A stretch of 64,000 bases of DNA from Atopsyche davidsoni (lineage: Eukaryota > Arthropoda > Insecta > Trichoptera > Hydrobiosidae), in the NCBI GenBank assembly GCA_022113835.1, contig JAILWY010000006.1, positions 4,216,001 through 4,280,000 of the forward strand, read 5' to 3'. Every line of letters starts with the position of its first letter. The stretch's first letter is position 1. The translations under genes and the position numbers were made by a program. Under the pieces are notes generated by a model. That model had not been told where the DNA came from and did no database searches. It worked only from the letters and a program-made list of their open reading frames with translations. Below, in pieces: positions 34,614 to 49,741 of the stretch.

Positions 34614-36330
34614 ATAATAATCGCGATGAATCCCCCGACGCAGTGCGCAAGACGCTTGTCGTTGTCGGATTAATTGCACACACCGGAGCTGCGCGCCGCG
34701 ACACCGCGCGCTCCTTGCTCGGCCATTGATTACTTTTTATTTTTTTGCTATAGTATAATAATTTTTAAAGCAATAATTATGAGAGCACACAAAAGGTGCG
34801 GACCACATAAAAAGCTTGATAGCTTGATAGCTTGACTTCCATCAAATCAAATGGATGAACAGAAATATCCACAATTATCAAATACCAAAATCACAGACAT
34901 ACGCTTTAAAAATGTAGAAATTAGTGTAATAGTATATAAATATAAATTGTACCAGTTGTTTTCTTTATCGATAGTTTCTGATTAAGATTCGATGTTTTTG
35001 TGCTGTTTAAATTTTATCTAACGTTTAATCGAAGAATGAATACGTAAATTATAATATCTGATTATATAAAAATGATTCTGATTATATATGTATTTCCATC
35101 GCTTTTTAATATTTTTGCACATATAGTAAAAGTAATTTTTATTCAGTCAACAAAGTAGCGTAAACGAGCCCAGTTGGCTTGAGGATATTTAAATACGAGA
35201 CTGACCAGCATTAAGTATGGCGATAGCGGGCCGCTGCGCTGACAGTGGATGCTGCGGGACAGCTAAAAGAACTTAGCTATGCAAATCGCAACTTTTATTT
35301 TCACACTTGGAGAACTCACGGTGAGAGAGATTCTCGACCACAGAATAACACATACTTATACATACAAAATAAATAGTCACATAAGCAAAATTATAAAAAT
35401 ATGAGGATTTTTATAATTTCTCAATTTAAAGAATATGGTAACAGTTTTTTTTAAATTCAAATAAACTTGAGAAAAATATTATTTTTACTACTATTTTTAA
35501 TTCATTGCAAAAATTTTGACAACGTGACTGGTTTACTTAAAGTACTAAATTATATGTATTAAAATTAATCGCAATCGTTCTGTATACGTATTTCCTGTGT
35601 CTATATGTAGCAACAATTTTAAGGCACATTACAATTGCATAAAACTGCATAACTGTAAAATACATGCCATGCATTATGGTGCCTAATTTATATGATAAAA
35701 TATTCAAATTTGCGCGAAGCCTCACATCATTTCGACATAACAACGTTTGACAAGTTGATGCTACTTTACGGAGGTATGCAAAAATATATCTATTTTTAGT
35801 AATACATTAGTTTTTTTTTTTCAAAACTCAACTAAGTTACATATTATTGAAATATGCATCATTTACTTATATAATAAGACATCAACGAATTATTATTTGT
35901 ATGTATCTTCTACCAGTTAAAATGAGTCAAAGGCGTGATTATACCAACATATTTTAGATAGTTTACCAATATTTATTGAAAGAGTATGTATGTCAGTACA
36001 TTTTGACTATACCAACTTTTATAATTTTGATAAATTAAAAAATGAATCTGTACCTGTAAAGTACACGATAACCGAAGTGTCTTTGCTCAGTTACACGCAG
36101 GACAATTAATAGCCGCCGCATTCACAGCGCCTTCGGGCCGCCTCCACTTAGAGTCACTAATAAAATAAACGCCCCATGAATATTCAGGGCTAAGTAATGA
36201 ACAGCTTGTTTGCCGTGATGATCCCAATTTGCCAGCACTGGGCTTCGAGCCGGGGACTCTCGGGTTGATTAATGAGGCGGGAGTCGCTAGGCGACAAGAC
36301 GACACGCGGCTTGTAAAATGAAAAATATTA
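34614..36330. other. Noncoding; islands at 34614-34735, 35160-35350, 36060-36330
   Basis: A short CTTGATAG tandem lies at about 34815-34835. The 36060-36330 island holds CAATTAAT (36103-36110) and TGATTAATGA (36266-36275), the latter a good match to the Exd-Hox composite TGATNNAT. It is among the better enhancer candidates in the window. A 72-codon minus frame there has no known domain. Confidence 0.35.
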
Positions 36331-39300
36331 CAGGTTTACGTACACAGGTTGAAATCTTGATAATGACACACAGTTTTAATGTATTTCGTAACTGTGCATA
36401 ACTATATATGATAAAAATATTGATTTGATTAATTAATTAGTATTAATAAAATTCTGATACTTCTGCCATTGTCTATGAAGCTGAAAATAATTTATTTTCT
36501 TGTACTGAGATCAAACCATTTGAAGCAACAGTAGAAATTTTTGATGCGTCTCAGATGAGATAGACATTGAAATTTCGTTTTGCTTAACTGGTTATATATA
36601 CATAATGAAATTCTCGGCACTTTTGCAGCCAACAGATTCACCCTTAAAATTAAACAATAAAAAAACCGTGTTATATCCTTTAATGCGGGACGTCAGTGCG
36701 TGGCAGGAGCACCCCTGCTCCTCCCTCGGTCAGCTCTAAGCCAGGGCCGGCGCGGGCGAGTAATCCCTCGGTCAGGGCAGGATTATATTTTAATGTTGCC
36801 GCAGATTGGGGCTCACCGGGTTCAAAGGGGAGGAAATCGAACAATTGGGGGTATTTGTAAATATTCATTTAAAAAAAAAATATTTATCTTCGTTTTAAGT
36901 AGGCCTGTACTTTACTTTACTACTGTTCAAGTCACGGGTTACTTCAACAATAGATATGAATTAAATCATAATAAAATAATAAAAAAGTTTGAGTTATATT
37001 AATCTCTTATACCTTCCAGATATATTTAAATTGCGATTTGTAAAATAAATAAAAAAAAACTAAACAATTTACGTTTTCATACTAATATGGGGAATAATTA
37101 TTCTTTGATATATTTTGGCGTTTAAATAAAATCTTGAGAATGTCTTAATTAATATGAACTTACAATATTACGATAAGAATATAATAAACTATGCCAAACT
37201 TGAAGAGGGTCGTTCATTCGATGAAACGTTGAATTTTTGTAATGTAAATATTATTCGAATACACATTGTAATATTTCATAATTTGCACCAAACGGACAGA
37301 TTCAATGCATTTTATATGACTTCCGAAAGCTACTTTTTTACAAAAGTAATACTCAGCACCCCTTGCATTGTTCCCTTCTGATTTTTATAATGCATTCGAT
37401 ACAATATTTTTTTCTTGTTATAGAATATTTAATGCTCCTCTAGGTATAAATAACTTTTATAGAAAAGGTGATTGTGTTTTTCTAGCAGCTCTCTAGTAAC
37501 CCTATAAAAACTTTAAAAGTTAATTACCTTAATTTTTTTTAAATTGTTATTGTTTTATTTCTTTGCTAATATTATTATAAAAAAGGATTTAACGAATAGG
37601 TTTGACTTTATTGTCTCTATTCCATCACGATACTATGACAAAAAATCGACGCAAACAGTAAAATTTGCATATGGTGATCATTTGGATTTGATTGCACATA
37701 TTTTATTTTATTTTTTTCATAGAGAAAACAGTATTAAATTAGTATTTTTTTCTTTAAACCAGAGACCGTCAGTTCAAATCCTTAAAAATTCACCCCAAAT
37801 CTATAATCTCACACCCCCCTCTTTTATTCTTTGAATCAGAAAAAATATATTATAAATATGCTATCACGATTTCCCATTATTACATAATGCTCTCATTTTC
37901 ATGCATTCTGAAAAACTTCCCTCAAAGTGGGCCCTATAAAGGGGCTCCCTTCTCAGCTAGGGGTTGGTAACATATTTTTGAACTTATTTGAGAATAGAAT
38001 CGATGGGAATTACCGTACTTTCGCCATTCATTTGCAGTAGGATAAGACATTCATAAATCATTTCCGATATAGAATCACATATTTTTATGAAAAAAATATT
38101 AAACAGAGAAACTACGACTACAAATATTTTAGATTTAGTATAAAAACAGTTTTTAAAAATTCTACCGCATTTGTGAGGCTCCTTAGCCTCAAAATTAGTT
38201 TTTAGAAAATATGCATTATACTTGTGTAACGTATTAAAATACTTAAATTTCCGATTGTTGGTTTGTTAATCATGATCAATATTATCGAAACGTCCGAATT
38301 ATATTACTCAGTGCAGAAACCCCATGAATCTGCAAACGCATAAAAATAAAATATTTTGCATACCATGTAATTGATGCGACGAAATAATCCTTCAGTATAC
38401 TATATTCGAGTGCAAAATGCATTTTTTTAAATAGTGTTAGATCCATTCGAATTATTGGAAACGTGAGCCATACATTACGAGCGATTATTAAATATTAAAT
38501 TAAATGTTACTTTTTTCACACTCAAGCTTAGTTAACTTTATTTAGCATCGTGGATGCAATCTCTCTGCCCGATGCTCGCAACGTCTCGACTAGCAGCTGT
38601 GGACAGCGCGGCAGAGCGGCTGACACGAGCCCGGATGGATAGACAAACTGTGGTCCATTCAGATATCACTCTACCTGCCTCGGTGAGCCGGCACTGCTGC
38701 GACCATTTTTATGTAAAAACTCAATTTGAATGCGGCAAGATGTTCAATGGACCCGCTGAAGGACGCTCACCTGTGACGCCGCGAAGGGATTGATCGAACA
38801 ATGTGGAAAAACATACCTCAGTATTTTATGCCTCCAGTGCCTTTTTAATTAATTCAAACTTCAATGTTTACAAAGTATTTAAAATGTTTGTAGTATTGTT
38901 GGCGGTTTTTCTCGGTGTCGTGCTGCGTTTTGGGCAGATTTAGCTTTTAATGATTTTTGTAGATGGATTCGAAATATCGAAGAAAAATATTATGACGAAA
39001 GCAACAATATGAAAAGTTAATACAAATATAAACGGATTAAAAGTATATTAAATTTTCTAACTAATTTTGGGAGAGAAAATAGCAACTAATAATACATTTA
39101 CAAAGATCTTTTTTTTAAAAGTCCATATGTTTTTTCGATGTTCCTTTTTGTACTGGCAGTAACATATATATTTTGGATTGTGATATGAAAAAGATTTCAC
39201 ATTAAGATGCAAAAAGACTTAATTATTATTTTAATAATTTGTTCCAAGCTTATGTGAATGATTAAATTGAATCCGGGCAATGCTGTGACGTTTTAATCAA

Positions 39301-39950
39301 ATAGTAATTTATAAAATGTTAACGATATGTTGCAAAGACGGATCAATAAAATCTTGGGCTTGGAATATCGGAAATATCGATGGGGATAGGAGATAATCGC
39401 TGATGACGGCAATGTTACAATAACACATACGATAATATAAAAATATTAACGCCTTATAAAATCCTGATTTATATACATCATCCGTACATTAAAAACATGC
39501 ATTTCGTATGCAGACTTGAGCAGTGCTAAGTACACGGGCTCGATTACAGAGATATGAAGATATTCACACTGCGGGTTAGAGGTCAAAACACGGCACAGGT
39601 ACTGTAAATCAACTAGGGACAATATGTCCCGATGCCCTTATGTCGAGTCGTCTTTTTTTATTATCAGCACTCGGCGCATTCTTTCTCGGATACCTTGTTG
39701 ATATTGCAAGGATTAATTCCGGTGTATGTTATTTATGTTTGTTTTTTGGTTCGAGGATGAAATATTACCGCCTCCTGGTGATTATTGACTTGGGGAATTT
39801 TATGTGTGCATTCATGAACACCTGTGCAAGGTTTTTGATCAAATGTGCAGGTTACCTACTCTGCGAACCCAATGATGGTATGATTTACAGGAGAAAATTT
39901 ATGTTTGACGCTCATTTTACAATATCGAAGATTTTTTATTTATTGTAAAA
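36331..39950. other. Noncoding; islands at 36670-36860, 37900-38060, 38540-38820, 39510-39720
   Basis: The 38540-38820 island has a CAGCTG E-box (38594-38599) and a 79-codon plus frame without a known domain. The AT-rich regions hold frames of 75-102 codons with Ile/Phe/Tyr-rich low-complexity translations, which I regard as chance. No RNA genes were found. Confidence 0.3.
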
Positions 39951-42900
39951 TACTATAGTATGGTTTAATAATATAAATATAATTGGAGAAATAAGGATTT
40001 CTTCATATTTACAAATGCAAAGATGTTTCATTCACAAAAACTTTTATTCAATATACATACATCACTAAACATTTTACAGTAAAACAATTAACGTCTGATC
40101 ATCATTAATTTGCTGTCCACGACGTAAGTACAGTTTGACTTAAAGTGAATGAAATATTCATTTAATTTAATAGATTCGCATTATTAACCTATAAATATTA
40201 TTCATAATGTTTAAGTTTTATTATGTTTTCAATTTTCTACAAAAAATATGGCTATTCAATGTTTACTTTTGAAAACCATTGTCAAAACATGTATAAATGA
40301 TTTGTCTTAAGTTAATTATAGCGCTGACCCTAAAAAAACAACAATTCCTTTGAGTAGAAAATGATAAACATTAAATTAGTAATTTAAATAAAATAACTAA
40401 AACTAAACGGATATAAAATAAAATTTATTCATGGTAATGCAATCAAAATAAACCCTGTATGACCAGGTCGGGGTCCTGCAGACTAGGTCTTCAACCTGAG
40501 ATAAATCACACCTCATAACGTAGAATCCGAGCCGAGCTTTACTGCATATAATATATAGAGAGACCACGCAGCCAAGTACCTGGGCTGTATCATTCATTAC
40601 TACGTATTTATAATAGCAATCAAGTTTTAATATTTATGAATGCATTATTATGTAAACTTCCAAAAGTTATTGACTTGCTTGCATCTAAAAAAATAAATAT
40701 AGTAAAATTTAATTACAAAAATTGTAATTGTTATGTTGCTCTGCTCCATTACTCTTTAAATAAAAAGTAATAAAAAAAGTATAAATATATATATTTAAAC
40801 ACACACATGTTTTATTGTCAGGCATGAACACAAAAATTGTTTGGTCACCATTGTGGCTACTGTAGCTGGCAAGATATACTATTTGATTTATTTTAAAAAT
40901 ATGGTAACAAAAATGTTTTCTGTGTGTCCTCTGGCGCTGTGTTTATTTTATATTACAAGAACGTGAGATTCCCACACTGAAGTTAGACTGGAAAGGTTCT
41001 TACAAAGTAATACACTATAACGTTTATTTTATCAAATTACAAACGAAGATTTCATATATAGTTTTATAATATTTTGGCGGGACGATTCAAACTTTAACAC
41101 CAATAAAAAAAATATTTATACACCTGCTAAAGTAAACAAAAAGTAAACTGATGTGTACGAGTATATATCACAGTATTTTTTTCTAAACAATATCGACATA
41201 TATTTGGCATTACACTAATTTTGTAAGTTTGTTTTTTCAAATCACCTAATGAAATTAAATAACCGTTTATTCGCTTTAGATTTTTGTAACGATAGTGTCC
41301 TGTAAATTTATGAATTGTTAATTTATTTTAAATATCGTTGCAGTGGATAAATCCAGCGGTTCGGTTTGAGATGCACTGCGCGAGGGTCAAAGAGCTCGTA
41401 CGTTAATCCTTGTTGCCTATTGGATTATAACATTCAACCGGTGAATAATTGATAGTCTTTTTGGATGAATAATGCATATGAAAAATGCACCAATATGTCT
41501 GTATTATTCCTGCCTAGGTAAATAAATAAACCGAGGATTATGATAACTCAATTACAGAGATAGAGGCCATTCTATGTAAATACCGGGCCGGGTATGCCCC
41601 GGAGGATGTGAGTTATTATGCCATAGTGTGGTCCGCGACTCGAGAATGCTCGGCGAAGGACTCGCTCGTTTTGTCTTATTGATTCCTTACATTGATCGAT
41701 GGCTTACTTAGATACGAGCGATCTCAGGTAGCATGCTCGAGCATTGACTCATTTTCTTCTACTATTCTTATGCTTACATGAGACTAGTTTATTATTCGTA
41801 TATTTTTATAAACACAAGGAAAAAGTAACTGCAGTTCTCTCATATAAATAAACGAACACGTATTTTCTATAATTAATACTACAGAAAAAAAGAAAAAGGT
41901 ATTTGCCCTTTTTTTCTAATCTATGTATAGGTGTTTAATCAACAACTGTGTAGAAGAAGATATACTAGCATATTAATGCCGCTAATGATTCTAAATGGTA
42001 ACTTGTAAAGTAGAAAGTATTATTTGATCTTAAACTAATAAAAACCTACAAACATGTTTATGTAAATATAGAGATGTTATTCGCCATATATAAATTTTGA
42101 ACTCCGACCTGCCTATAGGTAGATAAATAAATAAATTCTTTTACCTTCATGTCTTTCGGTTTGATAAAAGTAGAGGTGAAAAAATTACGGCACTTACCTG
42201 AAACAGAAGAAAATACATGTGATTATTTTTTTAAAATATAAATACGAGTAATACAAAATTTGTTTTAAACATTTATAAAAAAATCATTTCAAATATTGTC
42301 AAATGTGCTTATCCATATGGTTGGAAGATTGATAAATATATAATTATATTTTTGTAATAATAATAATATATATATTTTTTATTTAAAAATAACCATGCCA
42401 ATTGGCTTGAAATGAAACTTATCTACTATTGTAGTTGTATTAAAAATCATTGCAAATTATCTTCACTCCAAAATTAAGCTTGCATTTTCATGATTATTCA
42501 AGGTCAGAGGCAAGGTTAAATCTTCGTTTTTATTTACCGACAGGTGATCTTGTGTTAATCGAGTGTGCCGCTATCAACCCATTTTAAACCAATGTTAGAA
42601 AAAAAAAAAGTTGAAATGGATACTTTCTGTGTAATACATTGTATTGAAATGAATATTTCTTTTGGTGTGTGTTCCTCTCAGCCCTCATACAAAAATAGCA
42701 GCCACCAGCAAGATGATTAATAGCCCGAGAGATAGCGATAAACCTGCCAACAAATTACCTACACGGCCCCTTAGCCCTCAGTTCCTGATACTCCTGACAG
42801 ATGTTGTAGCCTGCGAGTACAGCCTCGCCGAGAGGACAGTTTAGTAAAAGGATATCTTGGCATGGAGTCGCTTTCAGAGCTAACCAGCCAAAGAGAATCT

Positions 42901-43830
42901 GAGTAATTTTACTTTGTAATGACATTTGAAATTACATTTTCCAGAAGAATATAGCCTAAGGTTCTCACGCACGGTTATTTTAATGATATTCAGTTTAGTG
43001 ATGGGCTCAGACGGATAATTTTAAAAATTGACATATTTAAATAAATTTTATAAACAAATGAAAAATATTATTACTAGTATATTATTTCTAATTTCTTGTT
43101 TTTTTAAAATTAATTACTTGTATAACTCATTGCTTATGGTAAATTCTTAATGGTTTTATATTCGATGATATAAGACCAAATCCAAAATAAATTTAAAAAA
43201 TAACTATTGTATTTAATAATTTATACGTAAATGTTGAATATTTAACATTTTAAAAGAAGTTAATAAATCATTTTCGTTTATTTTTTGTAACTTTTAAAAC
43301 CATTTTTTGGTTTATTTTTTTAATATTTGATCAAATTTATTAATTATTTATATTATCTTTTTGATCATATGCACACCAGATATTCCACAGGTAAATACTG
43401 GGAATTGTCAAATATATTAACTAACTGTATTTAAGTGCACTGTTCAAATGAAAATTCTCAGATTCCACATACTACACAGCTTTTTTAAAAATAAAGAATA
43501 TGCAGCGATGAAATCTACATAAATAAATACAATTATGTCTGAGGGTCAAGCCATTTTTCTAAATATTTAAAATGTACTCTCCAGCCGTCACAGGCCGACC
43601 GCTAAAGACCAATTCATTAGCGCCGAGACGACCGCACGCGGTGCGGTATTTAATCACTTTTAATTACATACAAATAAGCCAGCGGTCATATTTCATAATC
43701 TTATGGAGTAAACATCGCCAATATTGCAGTCTTTCATTGATGACCACTAACCATCCTGGCCGCGCTGAGCTTTGGTTAGAGCTGGTGACTATCACGAGAT
43801 AATGATTAGCCTGTAAGATTGTCACCAATC
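39951..43830. other. Noncoding; islands at 40430-40600, 41340-41760, 42530-42910, 43560-43830
   Basis: Four islands in AT-rich DNA. Frames of 60-76 codons in them are unrecognised. No mobile element or RNA gene was identified. Confidence 0.3.
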
Positions 43831-46497
43831 GTGTTTATTTTATAAGCTTCGTTAAAGCAATGTATCTGAGGAACTAAATACATATTTCATTATTTAATTT
43901 AAACTCTTGCACGCTAAATAGTGAACATTTTAGACGATAATATTTATTGGCTTAAATTACTATTGGCTCTGTGAATTTTCATTTTAAAGCAAATTTCAAA
44001 TTGATTTCTTTGTATTTTGGTTTGGATGATTTAATATTAAATATTAACAACGACGGACAGTCATAAGAGAAAAATATTTCAACAATACTTGCACCACATG
44101 CCTGAAGATATACCAAATCCTTTACAGTGAAAAACTTAAGTCCTAGTACGTATAAATCATTGTGGATGTTTAGCCGTACTGAGTGATGTTTTATTTCTAT
44201 TTCGTCTCTTTAAATTATTCAAACGGAATGTCAATAATAAACCCGTATTTTAGTCTTCATATAACTTTGATAGGTTTTGTTAATAAAAAAAATTACAAAT
44301 TTTATATAAACAAAAACTTGTACCCAGAGAGTGGAAATTTATTAATAACTATTGATGCATCTAGAAATTCAACAATTTTCAAATACGGACATTGAATTTT
44401 TTAAATTGTAAAAGTATACAATATCTCGTTAGTGGAACATTTCTCGCTAATGTAAATTTTAACGCAGTACCATACCGGCATATATGCAAACATTAGACCT
44501 CAATTATTATTGAAAAATGCAGGGCGCGCCGCAGGGGTCGCCTCCCGGGGCGCCGCGACAAATGGTAGGACCCCCCGTGGCCGAGCTCCAAGTTCCAATA
44601 TAGCCCTGGTCGGCGAGAATCTTGGGAACTCTTGTAGATGCTGTATCCTTAATAAAAGATTAATAATAAAAACTGCAATAGATGTGCAATCTATGGTGTG
44701 CTCTTAGAAGACAGTGCCAACACCTTGTACCACAATCGCCTACAAGCCTGGCCGGGCCCGCAATAGGGAAGCTGTCAGTGGGGCGGCCCGCTCGCGGATT
44801 TATTGCACTCGGTACAGGGAACTACTCCCCCTTTAACGAGAGAACAGAATAGCCATTGTAAGTTATACATTGAGAACACAGCACGAAATGTCCGGAATCA
44901 ACGAGAATTATGGTTAATTGATATTGTTTCATTTGCGATACGTGTTATCGATTAAGAGTTATTGAGAACATGAATCAGAATGACCGCATCTATTCTGAAA
45001 TCATACGATGCCAGTGAAGATTTTTTATAGTAAAATTAGTTTTATATGTATAACATTATTCGTCTTGATAATTAAAAAACCGATTTTTATTCTTCGAATT
45101 GCATTGATAGTGTTTTTATGAAATATATCGAAGTTATTACATTTCTAACATTATATAATTATTTGTGTATTTAGCCACAAAGAAAATTTTGATGGATCGA
45201 TATAAAGCTGAAATCAATCTTTATCTACAATACATTTTAATACAATTTCACGTCTAATATATTTTTTGTTAAAAATATTACAAAACCATAAATGTTAACC
45301 CATTAGCGCGAAAGTTGATATCTATGAAACATCACTCGGCCCAGCCTTCCTGCGGTACTATTCTCTGTGGAAGTATAAAGCACCTTCGAGGCGATTGTTC
45401 CATACAAATTATTACATATTGCCTGTAAGTATTATCGGTTGTAATTAACACTCAACTTTGAATTGGCATTTCCTCATACCTTCGTAATGTATTGATATTA
45501 CCAGATTATTATTCGTAAATGCTTTGATTTAGTATTTAATATTATATTCAACGATGCATTTTATGCATACACACACGCATCTGTATATATAAAAATATAT
45601 GTTTTATGGAAGCGATTTTCCATCACAACCGTCTTCTCTACTGGAACCGGGTTTATATCTTGACTTCTAGCCCAGATGGTTTCACGATATAATTGACGCA
45701 CAATGGAAAAATACATATGTATGAATCAAAAAATGCAAATCATCAGTCTTAAAGCTATTTTATTCAGTGGGAGTATATGTTTACACATAATAATGCGTAT
45801 TCGATTAGAAAATAAATTAACCTCGCCGGCACTTTAAGGAATTATCGGTAGTTGTAATATCAAGAGTCAATACGAAAACGGGTAAAATAGGAATGTCAAT
45901 ATTGTCTTAATATTTCGTAAACCGATTCACGTTTGCGTCCGCCGTGTCAATATACCTCTATGCTTGTTCGGCGTAAACAGTTCCTGGCATCAAAGGGGAG
46001 GCCGCCGGAGGTATTCGGCCAACACCGAGGTCCGGAATTTGAATAAATCTCCGATGAGGCCTTGTCGATGCGACAGAAGGGGACTGAAGGCTGAAGAGTT
46101 GCGTACGCGTTCAGCCAGGTACCCGAGAAGTTAGCAAGTGTAGAAATACTCTTTTTTATAAATAAAAATATGCATCCAAATTTTTAATGTGATTAAATCA
46201 ACAACGAATCACAAAATATCAAAAGGGTTAAATGAAGTTGTTTAAATTTTAATATGCTTGCTATGATTTAGGTATGATAAAATATGTGAGGCATTTAATT
46301 TTTTCTTATCGTTTTCTTATTTATTTTTTCTTCGTATTTGATTCAAACGATTTTCATATACTGATCAAAGAAATACACCATTTCTATACGTTTTAAAAGC
46401 ACATCCATCTTTACGCAAAAAGGGCAATGAAAATAGAAATTGGATATAAATATAACAACAAATTAAGGGTAGTAAACTATATGCACAGAGAAAACTG
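43831..46497. other. Noncoding; islands at 44500-44900, 45290-45430, 45830-46140
   Basis: The 44500-44900 block begins with a CpG-rich segment (GGCGCGCCGC). No gene content was recognised. The remainder is AT-rich. Confidence 0.3.
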
Positions 46498-46535
46498 CCT
46501 GTACAAGTGATAGTGACCTGTACAAGTGATAATGA
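46498..46535. repeat. Two-copy tandem repeat, 19-bp unit
   Basis: CCTGTACAAGTGATAGTGA occurs at 46498 and again with a single A/G difference near its end at 46517. It contains the TGTACA palindrome. Confidence 0.7.
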
Positions 46536-49500
46536 TATGTCGTCAATATCAAATAAATTTGGTTCATTTAAAAGTTTTTCCATACAAAGTATGTTAAATC
46601 GTGATAAAGAAATGTGGCGACCCAAAGCCCTAAAACATATTGTTAATTACAGATTTCCCAGAAATATACACAAGAACTAATAAATGTATCTACCATTTCC
46701 TATTTTAGATATTTCAAAATGTATAAGTAAATGCAGCCCAGGTGACATGTTGACAGACCACCGAGTCTACCTGTATGTTTTGTCTGTTGCCTTTTAGAGG
46801 CGCCGCCAGTACAGAATGGATGCCGAATTAGTTCCGAAGACTTGCTTTGTATGGCTCGCCGTTCACCTCTTACGAAATTATCATTGTCATACGCATGTCT
46901 GCGTGGCGCAGTGTGTGTGTGACCTTATGTAAATTTATATAATGTAATGACAGTGGAGAGGCCAGACGCATGAAAAAATATTCTAAACTGAAAATATACA
47001 TTCTGAAACATAATAGGCTAATTTATGTAAGGTAAGTTGTAGTTATAAACAATGTTTTCACAGCAAACTTATAATAAATTTTGAACATACATATTGTATA
47101 AGTGATTTTGTTCTGAAGAATTTTTATACTACCCAATATTTTTTTAAAATAATTTCATGAATATTCGAATTTTCATTTCAATACATTTTATTTGAAGATT
47201 CTCTGTTGTAAAATGTGCTATCTTCATTATATTCGTAAAATTATTTATTGTGTTCAATGTATTTCTAATTGAAAAAAAAATGTGAGGATAACTGTTTTAT
47301 AAAATTAGTCAATCGAGTTCGTTTTTTTTTTAAATATATTCTACGTTTTTTTTAGAAATGATGAATGTTTGCCATTACAATTATAATATTTATATGTTTT
47401 CGGGTCCAATAACAAAAATCAATATTAAAACTTTCATCAATTTTTTTAAAATTAAAAATGATATATATATATATGTATATATATATACATAAGTCATTGT
47501 TTAACCAAAATATTTTATTTGAATGAATATTATTTCAATATTCTCTCTACGAGTTTTCTCTATGAGATTCTTCTATGAGTGTCTCATAAAAGCTTAAATA
47601 AAATTTCCGCCAATAAGTATATAGAATACAAAAATAAAGAGACTTTCAAATATATATAATTAAAACTGTTGGTGCTTAAACTCTGGTACAAATAATGTGT
47701 GTTAATATCCCATCATGTCATCCATTGGCCTACTCAATCACGTCGGCGTCCCGTGCGATCACAATGCTTTGTCAGGCCCACAACAAGTGCCGGGATCCCA
47801 ATAAAGAGAGGTTTGTGAGGAAGCGGAGCTTGTAAGGAGCATCGCTGACGCCTCGGCTATTTCACGCATCATCGGAGCAGATTGACTTCTTTCTCATCAA
47901 AGCTTTCAAAAGGTCATATTAAAAATCAGTACATATAAATAGATCGGACCCCGACAAAAACATTAGGGTTTCCGAAATCGGGATAAATTGAATCACAAAT
48001 TTATTTTACTTGTTAAGATGATGGCGTATTTGTGAAAAATTCTTTATACATTTTACCTGTAGAAATACAACTGCAAGTCCTTTAATATGTGTTAAAATAC
48101 CCGTTTAAATATTTTTTCGTATAACAATTACTTTTATACTTTTTTAAAAACTGTAGAATGTAAATACAAGTAATAAGGAAGTAGAAAACCGTTTTTTTTT
48201 TTACTTGGTTCGTATCGATTTTTTTTTTCATTTAGGACAGCCCTGCCTCCCCTACGGAGTGTAAAAGTTATGATGAGACAGTGAGGAGGTGAGGACTGAA
48301 TGGGAGCGGCCGTATTGTGCGGCACAGCCCCCGCTGAAGAATTCCAGCATCACGATTCATATTAAAATACCGCCAGGGAGCACCCGCCCTGCCAGCGCCG
48401 TGCCCCGCCCAGTGCGGACTGTAGAGCTTCATCTAATACGGTTTAGAGAATTTCATATGTGCCGCTGGAGGCTCGTGTGCCGATGAATAAACAAGGCCAC
48501 AAAACACAACACAAATAATTTAAAATTTTATGGACAGTATGTATAAATAAAATGCCGTACATTTTGAATCTCTGAGTAAATATGTGTTTATTGGTTTTAT
48601 AATAACAACTAGGGAGAAAGAACTAAAGCAATAAAATAATCTGCCAAATACGTCACAAAAATTTACATTTATTACAAATATAAAACGGATAGGTTTTTCA
48701 TTTATTATTCTTTTGAAAATATGTAAATTTCAATTTAAAATATTATCATTCATTTTTATTTATCATCATATTTTCTTATGTTAGTAATTTCTTAAGTATA
48801 TCAAGATTCAATGATAAAGCCTGATTAATAATAATTTTTCAGAGTTCTTGAAACACTTCAATATACATATGACCATAATTTAAAAAAAAATTATAGCATA
48901 TTTTGACTAAAGCTTTATATATTTATATATAAAATTAGAAACTTGAATAACTTTAATTTACACATATTAATCCAATCTCAGTTCAAATAATATTTAAGGA
49001 ATAATGAAGTAAACATTTAAATTTTTCAATTATGCTATTTTACTATTTAATATTTTATGAGCTTTTTTATACTGTAATATTATGATTAAAGGTGATTAAA
49101 GCAAGGACATTATTTTTAACTGTTGAGCTTCTAAATATTATGATTTTGAGAGTAAAACTTAAAACACCTTAAAAATATTCTAGGGCTTTTCAGGCGTTTT
49201 CATCAAGAGTCCCTTTGTATGGATGTGCGATAAAGCAACACAGCGGCTTATTATCCTCAGCACTAAGCTACCGATCAGTCAGCGAGGCGGTGTGGAAGGA
49301 AGGGCCCGAAACAGGAGTGGAGAGCTCGGCGGGCCGCGGCGCGAGTAGTCGCCCCGGCCGCGCTACAATAGCCGCGCATTTATCTCCCGAGCTACACGCT
49401 CAGCCTGCTTAGATAACGAGTGACTAGAAAATATTATATCTCTTTTTTTTTCTTGCTTTTTATATAACGCATCTATTTTGGTAACAACCTGAGCTCTTTC

Positions 49501-49677
49501 AGACTTCAAGACGATTGTATACATACACTGATCAAAAGTAAGTTACAAAAGTATATCGTCAGAAATAAGGCATTTAATATAATTATAAGCATCACTTCTG
49601 GGATACCCCCCCTCACGAATAAATGAATTGTGTATGATTATATTAGATATATTGTATATTATATATAAATAGACCAG
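46536..49677. other. Noncoding; islands at 46730-46960, 47700-47900, 48230-48510, 49190-49430
   Basis: The 47700-47900 island contains CCATTGG, a back-to-back SOX-like pair ACAATGCTTTGT (47761-47772) and CCCAATAAAG. The others are GC-rich with 60-65 codon frames of no recognised family. An AT-dinucleotide palindrome lies at about 47460-47490. Confidence 0.3.
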
Positions 49678-49741
49678 CTGTCGGCACCCGGAAGTAGTAC
49701 TACAGCGATGCCCGGAGCCGACAGTAAAAAAAAAAAAAAAA
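49678..49741 (+). other. Strong hairpin followed by an A16 run
   Basis: CTGTCGGC (49678-49685) pairs with GCCGACAG (49717-49724) and, after a small internal loop, CCGG pairs with CCGG. The loop contains the 10-bp palindrome GTAGTACTAC (49694-49703). A run of 16 A follows from 49726. The A run suggests a retroposed 3' end, but no target duplication was found; its nature is unknown. Confidence 0.5.

Noticed and set aside
37770..37790. GTTCAAATCC, resembling a tRNA B box
   Set aside because: No matching A box, anticodon arm or acceptor stem around it.
38280..38300. TCGAAACG near a CATGATCA word as another hammerhead
   Set aside because: The first core box is not CTGATGA, and stems II and I cannot form.
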